DNA of 41,247 nt from Pandoraea sp. (GTDB lineage Bacteria; Pseudomonadota; Gammaproteobacteria; Burkholderiales; Burkholderiaceae): the NCBI GenBank assembly GCA_031291335.1, contig JARLJF010000022.1, forward strand, positions 1 to 41,247, in the 5' to 3' direction. This document shows, in pieces, positions 24,427 through 32,511 of the stretch; the first letter of the stretch is position 1, and each line of letters opens with the position of its first letter. The position numbers and the translations under genes were made by a program. The notes beneath the pieces were generated by a model. That model worked only from the letters and a program-made list of their open reading frames with translations, was not told the origin of the DNA and searched no databases.

Positions 24427-27400
24427 CTACTTTGCCGTGGCAGCTTCCTCCGACTTCGTTGCCGAGGCCCCCGAGGCCGCCGTCTGCGCAAGCACCGGCT
24501 TGAGCGCGATGCCGGTGTGACTCGCGGCGACCTTCGTCAGGGCATCGGGTGACGTCGTCGCCACGACCATTCCGCCGGCTTTGCCGCCTTCCGGCCCCAT
24601 GTCGACGATCCAGTCGGCTTCGGCAATCACATCGAGGTTGTGTTCGATGACAACGACCGTATGCCCGCCATTCACCAACCGGTGCAGCACATTGATCAGA
24701 CGCGCCACATCTGCCATGTGAAGACCGACGGTCGGCTCGTCGAGCACATACAGCGTGTGCGGCGACTTCTGTCCGCGACGCGTGATGTCGTCGCGCACCT
24801 TGGTCAACTCCGTCACCAGCTTGATGCGCTGCGCTTCGCCACCCGATAACGTCGGCGACGGCTGGCCCAGCGTGAGATAGCCAAGGCCGACGTCCTGCAT
24901 CAGTTGCAGCGGATGCGCGATGCTCGGCATCGACGCGAAGAACTCGACGGCCTCGTCGACTTCCATCGTCAGCACATCGCCGATGCTCTTGCCGCGCCAG
25001 GTGACCGCCAGCGTCTCGGCATTGAAGCGCTGTCCGTGACACACGTCGCACAGCACCTTCACGTCGGCGAGGAAGCTCATGCCGATGGTGCGCACGCCTT
25101 GCCCTTCGCATGCCGGGCAACGACCATCCCCGGTGTTGAACGAGAATCGCGACGCCGCGTAACCACGCGCACGGGCTTCGAGCGTGTCGGCAAACAGGCG
25201 TCGAATCGTGTCCCAGAAGCCGATGTACGTGGCCGGGCACGAACGCGGTGTTTTACCGATGGGCGTCTGATCGACTTCGAGCACACGATCGATCGTCTCC
25301 CAGCCGGTCACCGAGTCGCAGCCATGCCAGGCGTGCACCACCGGACGGCGCGACTCAGTCGGCGCCTCCGACTTCGCGCGCGGCTTGCCGTCCGCCTTCA
25401 CGGCGTGACGCACCGTGCCCTTGCGCGCACGTCGCTCGGCCGGCGACGACAACACCGAACGTCCCACGGCATCGAGCAGGTTCGTCATCAGCACGTCGCG
25501 CGCGAGTGTCGATTTGCCCGACCCCGAGACGCCGGTAATCGCCGTGAGCCGCGACAACGGCAGCGATGCCGTCACGTGCTTCAGATTGTGGAGCGTTGCG
25601 CCGTGCACCGTCAGCCAATTCGGCGGCACCGCCTCGACACCCTTGGCGGACGCGATGACCTCGCGGCGCGGTTGAATCGGATGCACCAGCGGATGCGCCA
25701 GGAACTTGCCGGTCAGCGAGTCGGGATTCGCGGCCAGATCGGCCACGCTGCCTTGCGCGACGAGCGTGCCACCACGCTTGCCGGCACCCGGCCCGATATC
25801 GATGATGTGATCCGCACGACGAATCGTATCCTCGTCGTGCTCGACCACCACCAGCGTGTTGCCCTGATCGCCCAGCTTGCGCAACGCGCCGAGCAGAATG
25901 CCGTTGTCGCGCGGGTGCAAGCCGATGGTCGGCTCATCCAGCACGTAGCAAACGCCTTGCAGGTTGCTGCCCAACTGCGCCGCCAGACGAATACGCTGCG
26001 ACTCACCGCCCGAGAGCGTGGGCGCCGCGCGATCGAGCGTGAGGTAGCCGAGTCCGACTTCCTCCAGAAACTCCAGACGCCCCTGAATCTCGCTGATCAG
26101 ATCGCGGGCGATGCTCGCTTCGCGGCCATGCAGATCGAGTCGTTGAATCCACTCGCGCACGTCGCTCACGGTCCACTGGGCGACGTCGGAGATCGCGTGT
26201 TCGTCGAACGTCACTGCGCGCGCGACGGTATTGAGTCGCGCACCGTGACAATCCGGACACGGCTGATCGCCCACGCCTTCCGGCTCCTGCTCCTCCGACG
26301 GCAGCGAGTGCTCACGCCCCCGGTTGTCCTGATTGAGCACGGTGTCGTCGAACGCTTCGCGCTGCTCACGCGTAAGCGCGAGGCCCGTGCCCACGCACGT
26401 CGAGCACCAGCCATGTTTGCTGTTGAACGAGAACATGCGCGGATCGAGATCCGGGTAGCTGGTGCCGCACACCGGGCACGCGCGCTTGACCGAAAACACC
26501 TCGATCTCGCCTACGCCCTCGCCTGGCTGCTCATGGGTCATGGTGTCGCCCAGACCGTCGAGCGGTGCGAGCAGATGCATGACACCCTTGCCCAACTCGA
26601 GCGCCGCCGCCAGCAGCGTGCGCAGCAAGCCTTCGTTCTCGGGCGTGACCACCACGTCGCCCACCGGCAGTTCGATGGTGTGTTCGCGGAAGCGGTCGAG
26701 CTTCGGCCACGGGTCGACCGGCAGGAAGACGCCGTCGACCCGCAGATGCGAATGCCCGCGCGCCTTGGCCCATTTCGCCAGATCGGTGTAGATCCCCTTG
26801 CGACCCACGACCAGCGGTGCGAGCAGGCCCACGTGCTGGCCACGACGGTCGCGCATCAGTTGCGCGACGATGGAATCCGGACTTTGCGCCGTGACGGGCG
26901 CGCCGTCATGAACGCAGTGCTGAATGCCAAGCTTCACATACAGAAGGCGCAGGAAGTGCCAGACCTCCGTCGTGGTTGCGACGGTACTCTTGCGTCCGCC
27001 GCGCGACAGACGCTGCTCGATGGCGACCGTCGGTGGAATGCCATACACGGCATCCACTTCCGGACGCCCCGCCGGCTGCACGATGGATCGCGCATAGGCG
27101 TTGAGCGATTCGAGATAACGGCGCTGCCCTTCGTTGAAGAGAATGTCGAAGGCGAGCGTCGACTTGCCCGATCCCGACACCCCGGTAATCACGCTGAACT
27201 TGCCGCGCGGAATGGCCACGTCAAGCGACTTCAGATTGTGCTCACGCGCATTGACGATACGAATGTCATCGCCGCCTGCGGGCTTGCGATGCGCACGCGC
27301 GGCACGCAGCGCCGTTTGCAACGGCATGCCCGGATCGCCGGCGGATTGGGCCACCGCCGCGCCCTGCCCAGGGGCGACCACCGTGCGTTCGTAGTCGGCC

Positions 27401-30357
27401 AGCGCGCGGCCGGTATGCGAACCCTCGCACGCCACCACCTGCGCGAGCGTGCCCGCGCAAAGCACTTCACCGCCGCCTTCGCCGCCTTCCGGCCCGAGGT
27501 CGATGATCCAGTCGGCCGCGCGCACCACATCGAGGTTGTGTTCGATGACGAGCAGCGAGTTACCGCCGTCGAGCAACTTGCCGAACGCCCTCATGAGCTT
27601 GGCGATGTCGTCGAAGTGCAGCCCCGTGGTCGGCTCGTCGAAAATGAAGAGACGGCCACGATGCGCGACCTTCTGCCCGCTTGCGGTCTTCTTCTGCGCC
27701 GCTTCGGCGAGGAAACCCGCCAGCTTCAGACGCTGAGCTTCACCACCCGAGAGCGTCGGCACCGGCTGACCGAGCTTCACGTATTCGAGACCGACGTCCA
27801 CGATAGGCTGCAGCACACGCAGCACGTCGCGATCCGACGAGAACAACTTGACGGCCTCGTTGACCGTCAGCTCGAGCACGTCCGACACGCTCAATTCGCG
27901 CGTCGCCTCACCCGGCACGGCGCGCTGAATCTTCACGTCAAGCACTTCGGCGCGGTAGCGCTTGCCGTCACAGTCAGGGCAACGCAGATAGACATCGCTC
28001 AGGAATTGCATCTCCACGTGCTCGAAGCCCGAGCCGCCGCACGTCGGGCAGCGCCCGTTGCCGGAGTTGAAACTGAACGTACTGGCGGTGTAGCCGCGTT
28101 GCAGCGCCACCGGTTCGGCGGCGAACAACTTGCGAATCTCGTCGAACGCGCCGACATAGCTGGCCGGGTTCGAGCGCGCCGTCTTGCCGATAGGCGACTG
28201 ATCGACGAACACCACGCCCGACAGTTGCTCGGCACCGACCAGTTCGTCGTGTGCGCCGGGCGCTTCGGTCGGATCACCGAAGTGACGTGCCAACGCGGGA
28301 TTGAGCACATCCTGCACCAGCGTCGATTTGCCGGAGCCGGAAACGCCGGTCACGCACACCAGCCGGCCCAGCGGAATCTCGACGTCGACATGCTTGAGGT
28401 TGTGCTCACGAACGCCGCTCAACGCCAGACGCGGCGTATCGGCATCGACCGGACGCGCGCGCCAGTTCGATGCGTTCGCCACATGCTTGCGCCCGCCCAG
28501 ATAGTTCCCGGTCAGCGTGTCGGCGTGACGCACTTCCTCGGGCGTGCCATCGAAGACGATCTGACCGCCGCGCTCGCCCGGCCCCGGTCCCATGTCGATG
28601 ACGCGGTCGGCGGCAAGCATCACTGCCGGATCGTGCTCGACTACCACGAGCGTATTGCCCGCGTCGCGCAGACGATGCATCGCGGCAACGATACGATCCA
28701 TGTCGCGCGGATGCAGACCGATACTCGGTTCGTCCAGCACGAAGAGCGTGTTGACGAGCGACGTGCCGAGCGCCGTCGTCAGATTGATACGCTGCACTTC
28801 GCCGCCCGAGAGCGTGCGGCTCTGGCGGTCGAGCGTGAGATAGCCGATGCCGACGTCGCACAGATACTTCAGACGCGTGCCGACTTCCTCTTGCAACAGC
28901 TTGAGGGCGTCGTCGAGCAGACTCGATGGCAAGGTAAGCGAATCGAAGAACTGACGCACACGCGAAATCGGCATGAGCATCAGGTCGTGCATGGTGAGGC
29001 CCGGCAGCGCTTCGAGCTGCTCGCGCGACCATGACACGCCGCGCGGCATGAAGCGCTGTGCAGGCGGCAGCACGGCGTCGGCGTTCTCCTTCGAACCCAG
29101 ACGCCACAGCAGGCCTTCCGTCTTCAGTCGAGCGCCGCCGCACGTCTCGCAATTCGTGTAGCTGCGGTACTTCGAGAGCAGCACACGGATGTGCATCTTG
29201 TACGCCTTCGACTCCAGATAGCCGAAGAAGCGGCGAATGCCGTACCACTGTTTGTTCCACTCGCCTTTCCAGTCGGCGTCACCTTCGATGACCCACTCGC
29301 GATGCTCGGGCGAGAGTTTCGACCAGGGCGTGTCGCGCGGAATGCCCGCCTTGCCCGCGTACTCGAGCAGGTCGTCCTGAATCTCTTTCCATGCGGGTGT
29401 CTGGATGGTCTTGATCGCGCCGCCGCGCAACGTCTTGCGCTCGTCGGGGATCACCAGACCGAGGTCGACACCGATCACGCGGCCGAAACCGCGACAGGCC
29501 TCGCACGCACCGTAGGCGGAGTTGAACGAGAAGAGGGCGGGTTGCGGGTCGGCGTAGTGCAGATCGCTGTCGGGGCAGTGCAGGTCCTGCGAGTAACGCC
29601 AGATGTCGGGCTCGCCCGCTTCGGCCAGCACGTAGACGTTCACCCGTCCGCGACCGCGTTTGAGCGACGACTCGATGGCTTCCATCGCGCGCACTTTCTC
29701 GGTGTTTTGCAAACGGAACCGGTCGGCGACGACATCGAGCACCTTGCGGGTACCGTCGGCCGTTGCGACTTCGCGCTCGGCCTGCACGCGCGTGTAGCCG
29801 GAAGCCGACAGCCATTGCTCGACTTCATCGGCCGTCACGGTGCCGGGCAGTTCGACCGGAAACGTGACGACCAGACGCGGATCGCCCTGGGCGGTGCGGG
29901 CCATCAGGTCGGCGTAGATCGTCTCGGGCGTGTCGTGACGCACCGGTTGCGCCGTCTCGCGATCGAACAGCGCCGCCGCCCGGGCGAACAACAGCTTCAG
30001 GTGATCGTTGAGTTCGGTCATCGTGCCGACCGTCGAGCGCGAACTGCGCACGGGATTGGTCTGATCGATGGCGATGGCGGGCGGCACACCTTCCACATGG
30101 TCGACCTGCGGACGATCCATACGGTCGAGGAACTGGCGCGCGTAGGCACTGAAGGTCTCGACGTAGCGTCGCTGGCCTTCGGCAAACAGCGTGTCGAAGA
30201 CCAGACTCGACTTGCCGGAACCGGACGGCCCGGTCACGACCGTCATCTCACCGGTCTGGAGATCGACGTCGAGGTTCTTGAGGTTGTGCTGGCGGGCGCC
30301 GCGAATGCGAATGGCGTGGCCGGCCGAGGGGTCGGATTTCGGGGATGACTTGTCCAC
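24427..30357 (-). CDS. uvrA: Double-length excinuclease ABC subunit A (tandem UvrA fusion)
   Basis: A 1976-residue protein, about twice the 940-950 of ordinary UvrA. It consists of two UvrA units in tandem, so it has four ATPase domains. Walker A motifs: GPSGSGKSS at 43-51, and GVSGSGKST near 670, 1058 and 1609. ABC signatures LSGGE lie near 514, 866, 1447 and 1836. Zinc modules CPTCGG/CPDCDG, CPVCGTS/CSTC and CPACEG/CDVCHG are present. The first zinc module of unit 1 reads CPDSD, lacking its second Cys. UvrA scans DNA for damage and loads UvrB. The start is GTG at 30357, since an in-frame stop lies four codons earlier; no ribosome site is clear. A LexA box lies 156 bp upstream. Confidence 0.95.
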   Translation of the reverse strand: MDKSSPKSDPSAGHAIRIRGARQHNLKNLDVDLQTGEMTVVTGPSGSGKSSLVFDTLFAEGQRRYVETFSAYARQFLDRMDRPQVDHVEGVPPAIAIDQTNPVRSSRSTVGTMTELNDHLKLLFARAAALFDRETAQPVRHDTPETIYADLMARTAQGDPRLVVTFPVELPGTVTADEVEQWLSASGYTRVQAEREVATADGTRKVLDVVADRFRLQNTEKVRAMEAIESSLKRGRGRVNVYVLAEAGEPDIWRYSQDLHCPDSDLHYADPQPALFSFNSAYGACEACRGFGRVIGVDLGLVIPDERKTLRGGAIKTIQTPAWKEIQDDLLEYAGKAGIPRDTPWSKLSPEHREWVIEGDADWKGEWNKQWYGIRRFFGYLESKAYKMHIRVLLSKYRSYTNCETCGGARLKTEGLLWRLGSKENADAVLPPAQRFMPRGVSWSREQLEALPGLTMHDLMLMPISRVRQFFDSLTLPSSLLDDALKLLQEEVGTRLKYLCDVGIGYLTLDRQSRTLSGGEVQRINLTTALGTSLVNTLFVLDEPSIGLHPRDMDRIVAAMHRLRDAGNTLVVVEHDPAVMLAADRVIDMGPGPGERGGQIVFDGTPEEVRHADTLTGNYLGGRKHVANASNWRARPVDADTPRLALSGVREHNLKHVDVEIPLGRLVCVTGVSGSGKSTLVQDVLNPALARHFGDPTEAPGAHDELVGAEQLSGVVFVDQSPIGKTARSNPASYVGAFDEIRKLFAAEPVALQRGYTASTFSFNSGNGRCPTCGGSGFEHVEMQFLSDVYLRCPDCDGKRYRAEVLDVKIQRAVPGEATRELSVSDVLELTVNEAVKLFSSDRDVLRVLQPIVDVGLEYVKLGQPVPTLSGGEAQRLKLAGFLAEAAQKKTASGQKVAHRGRLFIFDEPTTGLHFDDIAKLMRAFGKLLDGGNSLLVIEHNLDVVRAADWIIDLGPEGGEGGGEVLCAGTLAQVVACEGSHTGRALADYERTVVAPGQGAAVAQSAGDPGMPLQTALRAARAHRKPAGGDDIRIVNAREHNLKSLDVAIPRGKFSVITGVSGSGKSTLAFDILFNEGQRRYLESLNAYARSIVQPAGRPEVDAVYGIPPTVAIEQRLSRGGRKSTVATTTEVWHFLRLLYVKLGIQHCVHDGAPVTAQSPDSIVAQLMRDRRGQHVGLLAPLVVGRKGIYTDLAKWAKARGHSHLRVDGVFLPVDPWPKLDRFREHTIELPVGDVVVTPENEGLLRTLLAAALELGKGVMHLLAPLDGLGDTMTHEQPGEGVGEIEVFSVKRACPVCGTSYPDLDPRMFSFNSKHGWCSTCVGTGLALTREQREAFDDTVLNQDNRGREHSLPSEEQEPEGVGDQPCPDCHGARLNTVARAVTFDEHAISDVAQWTVSDVREWIQRLDLHGREASIARDLISEIQGRLEFLEEVGLGYLTLDRAAPTLSGGESQRIRLAAQLGSNLQGVCYVLDEPTIGLHPRDNGILLGALRKLGDQGNTLVVVEHDEDTIRRADHIIDIGPGAGKRGGTLVAQGSVADLAANPDSLTGKFLAHPLVHPIQPRREVIASAKGVEAVPPNWLTVHGATLHNLKHVTASLPLSRLTAITGVSGSGKSTLARDVLMTNLLDAVGRSVLSSPAERRARKGTVRHAVKADGKPRAKSEAPTESRRPVVHAWHGCDSVTGWETIDRVLEVDQTPIGKTPRSCPATYIGFWDTIRRLFADTLEARARGYAASRFSFNTGDGRCPACEGQGVRTIGMSFLADVKVLCDVCHGQRFNAETLAVTWRGKSIGDVLTMEVDEAVEFFASMPSIAHPLQLMQDVGLGYLTLGQPSPTLSGGEAQRIKLVTELTKVRDDITRRGQKSPHTLYVLDEPTVGLHMADVARLINVLHRLVNGGHTVVVIEHNLDVIAEADWIVDMGPEGGKAGGMVVATTSPDALTKVAASHTGIALKPVLAQTAASGASATKSEEAATAK

Positions 30358-30512
30358 TTGGTATCAGGGCCGCTTGATTGACAATGAACAGCGTGACGAT
30401 AAACAGCGTGAGGTCTGGCAACGCGCGTGCGCGCCTCGGGGGAACTACTGTATCAGGCCGATACGACAGCCGCTGGCAGCATCCGAGCGTCGCTCGGCAT
30501 GCCGCGATTGTA

Positions 30513-30528
30513 CTGTACATTTGTACAG
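30513..30528 (-). promoter_or_regulatory. LexA (SOS) box of uvrA
   Basis: CTGTACATTTGTACAG fits the CTG-N10-CAG rule with an alternating T/A centre and is nearly palindromic. On the minus strand a TACAAT -10 element (30507-30512) directly follows it, so the box would cover the -10/-35 spacer and repress uvrA until DNA damage. Confidence 0.9.
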
Positions 30529-30680
30529 CATAATCGATTCCCCCATTGCCGGTGTTCCTAATCCGGATGCCGCTTGCCAACCGCGACTTCGCACGTACAC
30601 ACATCGGTATCTGCACCACCCCGATCAGTGCCTACAGTCGCCAATTGCTTCCTATCCGTCACCGCGCGATAAGCTCATGA

Positions 30681-30702
30681 TATGATGCGAATGATTATCA
30701 TT
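30681..30702 (+). promoter_or_regulatory. Fur box and -10 element of the sigma factor gene
   Basis: AATGAT-T-ATCATT (30690-30702) is a perfect palindrome identical in both arms to the core of the Fur consensus. A TATGAT -10-like hexamer lies at 30681-30686, next to it, about 75 bp before the sigma factor start. Iron repression of the system is thus likely. Confidence 0.85.
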
Positions 30703-30760
30703 AACCTCAAAAGCTGCTAGATCAGCGAAGGTTGCGTACTCACGCGGCCGAGCCAAAACC

Positions 30761-31297
30761 ATGATGCGTGACGACACCGGGGGACGCAAAAACGACGCAC
30801 GCGCCGACGCGTCCGGCGTGGCCACGCTCTATCACGATCATCACGGCTGGCTGCGCAACTGGCTGCACCGCAAGCTCGGCAACCACGGCGACGCCGCCGA
30901 CCTCGCACACGACACCTTCGTGCGCCTGCTCAGCAAGGACGCCCCCGTCTGCCCGCGCGAACCCCGGGCGTTTCTGACCGTCGTTGCACAGGGGCTGGTC
31001 GCCAACCTGCACCGCCATCGCAAGATCGAAGCTGCGTACCTCGACGCGCTCGCTGCGCAACCCGAGGCTGTCGCGCCCGATCCGGAAACCCGCGCGATCC
31101 TGCTTCAGACACTCATCGACATCGACCGACGCCTCGACGGCCTGCCGCCGGTCGCGCGCCGCGTCTTCCTGATGTCGCAACTCGACGGCCTCGCACAACG
31201 CGACATCGCCGACGCCGTCGGCATCTCCATCGCCACCGTGCAACGCCACATCGTCAAGGCGTTGCACGCCTGTTGCTTCGGGAACCCCGCCGCATGA
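30761..31297 (+). CDS. ECF sigma factor, FecI type
   Basis: A 178-residue extracytoplasmic-function sigma factor. Region 2 (residues about 20-85) has YHDHHGWLRNWLHRKLGNHG and DLAHDTFVRLL. Region 4 (about 120-170) has LPPVARRVFLMSQLDGLAQR and the helix-turn-helix DIADAVGISIATVQRHIVKA. It directs RNA polymerase to the receptor gene once the receptor signals that siderophore is bound. It overlaps the anti-sigma gene by 4 bp (ATGA), so the two are translationally coupled. Fur controls it through the site at 30690. ATG 30761 or the next codon may be the true start. Confidence 0.93.
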   Translation: MMRDDTGGRKNDARADASGVATLYHDHHGWLRNWLHRKLGNHGDAADLAHDTFVRLLSKDAPVCPREPRAFLTVVAQGLVANLHRHRKIEAAYLDALAAQPEAVAPDPETRAILLQTLIDIDRRLDGLPPVARRVFLMSQLDGLAQRDIADAVGISIATVQRHIVKALHACCFGNPAA

Positions 31298-32397
31298 GCA
31301 CCGATACGCATCCGCGGCACAGCACGGGCGGCACGTCGTCAGCGACGGCAACGCTACCGGAGTCGGTCACGCTCGCGGCCACCGAATGGTTCGTCCGTCT
31401 GCAAGCGAACGATGCCCCCGGCACCGACGCCAACGCCCGCGCCTCCACTCAGGCCGCGTGGCAACGCTGGCACGACGCCGATGCCCGGCACGCCCTCGCG
31501 TGGCAGCGTCTGGTCGAGTTCGGCGCGCATCTGCGCACCCTGCCACCGCTCGTCGCGCACAACACGCTCGTTCGGGCGCGCGCGAATCCGGGGCGCCGGC
31601 GTGTGCTCAGTCTCATCGCCTTTGCGGGGGTTGCCGGTGCCGTCTGGTCCGGTAGCAACTCCAACACCGTACGTGCCTGGCGTGCCGATGTGAGCACTGG
31701 CGTTGGCGAGCGCCGCACCCTGCAGCTCGCCGACGGCACCACGCTCTCGCTCAACACCGACTCCGCCGTCGATATCAGTCTCTCGCAGGACACCCGCCGC
31801 TTGCGGCTGGTACGCGGCGAGATCGCCATCACCACCGGGGCCGATGCCGATCACGGCCATCGCCCCTTCTTTGTCGACACCGCGCAAGGCAGCCTCCAGG
31901 CGCTCGGCACCCGTTTCGCCGTGCGTCAGCATGACGACAGCGCCACGGTCACGGTGCTCGAAGGGGCGGTGCGCATCGTGCCCGCAAAGGCCACCAACGC
32001 AACAACGGTACTGACGGCGGGACAGGGCGCGACGTTTGACGCCACTACCCTGCGCTCACGCGTCGACGACGCCAGCGCCGCCAATGCCGCCGCCGCATGG
32101 ACACAAGGCATGCTCGTGGTGCACGCCATGCCGCTCGGCGACTTCCTTGCCGAACTCGGCCGCTACCGTCGCGGACATCTCGGTTGTGCGCCGGAAGTGG
32201 CTGGCCTGCGCGTCTCGGGCATCTATCCGATCGACGACACGGACCGCGTGCTCGACATGCTCTCGCGCGCGTTGCCGGTCGATGTGCAGCGCTATACGCG
32301 CTGGTTCGTACGCGTGCAGCCCGGCTCGGGCACCGGCGATCCGCCCGCCCGCATACGGACATACCAGGCCGTCGGCGGCGACCGTCCGCATACCTAA
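31294..32397 (+). CDS. FecR-type anti-sigma factor
   Basis: A 367-residue inner-membrane signal transducer. The N-terminal cytoplasmic part (DUF4880, about 24-75, AATEWFVRLQA and AWQRWHDADARHALAW) binds the sigma factor. A single membrane helix lies at about 103-119. The periplasmic FecR domain (about 130-235, ERRTLQLADGTTLSLN) follows, and a C-terminal STN-like domain (about 285-345) would meet the receptor's signalling domain. The ATG at 31294 overlaps the sigma stop and is preferred over an in-frame start seven codons earlier. It relays receptor occupancy to the sigma factor. Confidence 0.92.
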   Translation: MSTDTHPRHSTGGTSSATATLPESVTLAATEWFVRLQANDAPGTDANARASTQAAWQRWHDADARHALAWQRLVEFGAHLRTLPPLVAHNTLVRARANPGRRRVLSLIAFAGVAGAVWSGSNSNTVRAWRADVSTGVGERRTLQLADGTTLSLNTDSAVDISLSQDTRRLRLVRGEIAITTGADADHGHRPFFVDTAQGSLQALGTRFAVRQHDDSATVTVLEGAVRIVPAKATNATTVLTAGQGATFDATTLRSRVDDASAANAAAAWTQGMLVVHAMPLGDFLAELGRYRRGHLGCAPEVAGLRVSGIYPIDDTDRVLDMLSRALPVDVQRYTRWFVRVQPGSGTGDPPARIRTYQAVGGDRPHT

Positions 32398-32511
32398 GGC
32401 CATCGTCAAAAAATATTTTTGCGTCGGATGAGGGGTTTTCGAATCTCGCGGGGCATAGACAGGAATGCCCATTTCGATGTTTCGATGCTCCATAGAAAGG
32501 AATCCGCCGTT

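Larger units (their letters stand above)
30358..30760. other. Divergent regulatory region between uvrA and the iron sigma factor
   Basis: This 403-bp gap holds the uvrA promoter with its LexA box (30507-30528) and, 160 bp to the right, a promoter and Fur box for the sigma factor gene (30681-30702). I see no gene in it. Confidence 0.8.

Noticed and set aside
24904..29034. Open frame of 1376 codons on the + strand inside uvrA
   Set aside because: It is antisense to uvrA, whose motifs are unmistakable. Long antisense frames are common in GC-rich genes. The translation is Arg/His-rich with no recognisable domain.
32419..32511. Upstream extension of the TonB receptor frame
   Set aside because: It begins at TTG without a ribosome site and would bury the signal peptide; ATG 32512 with AAGGAA is better.
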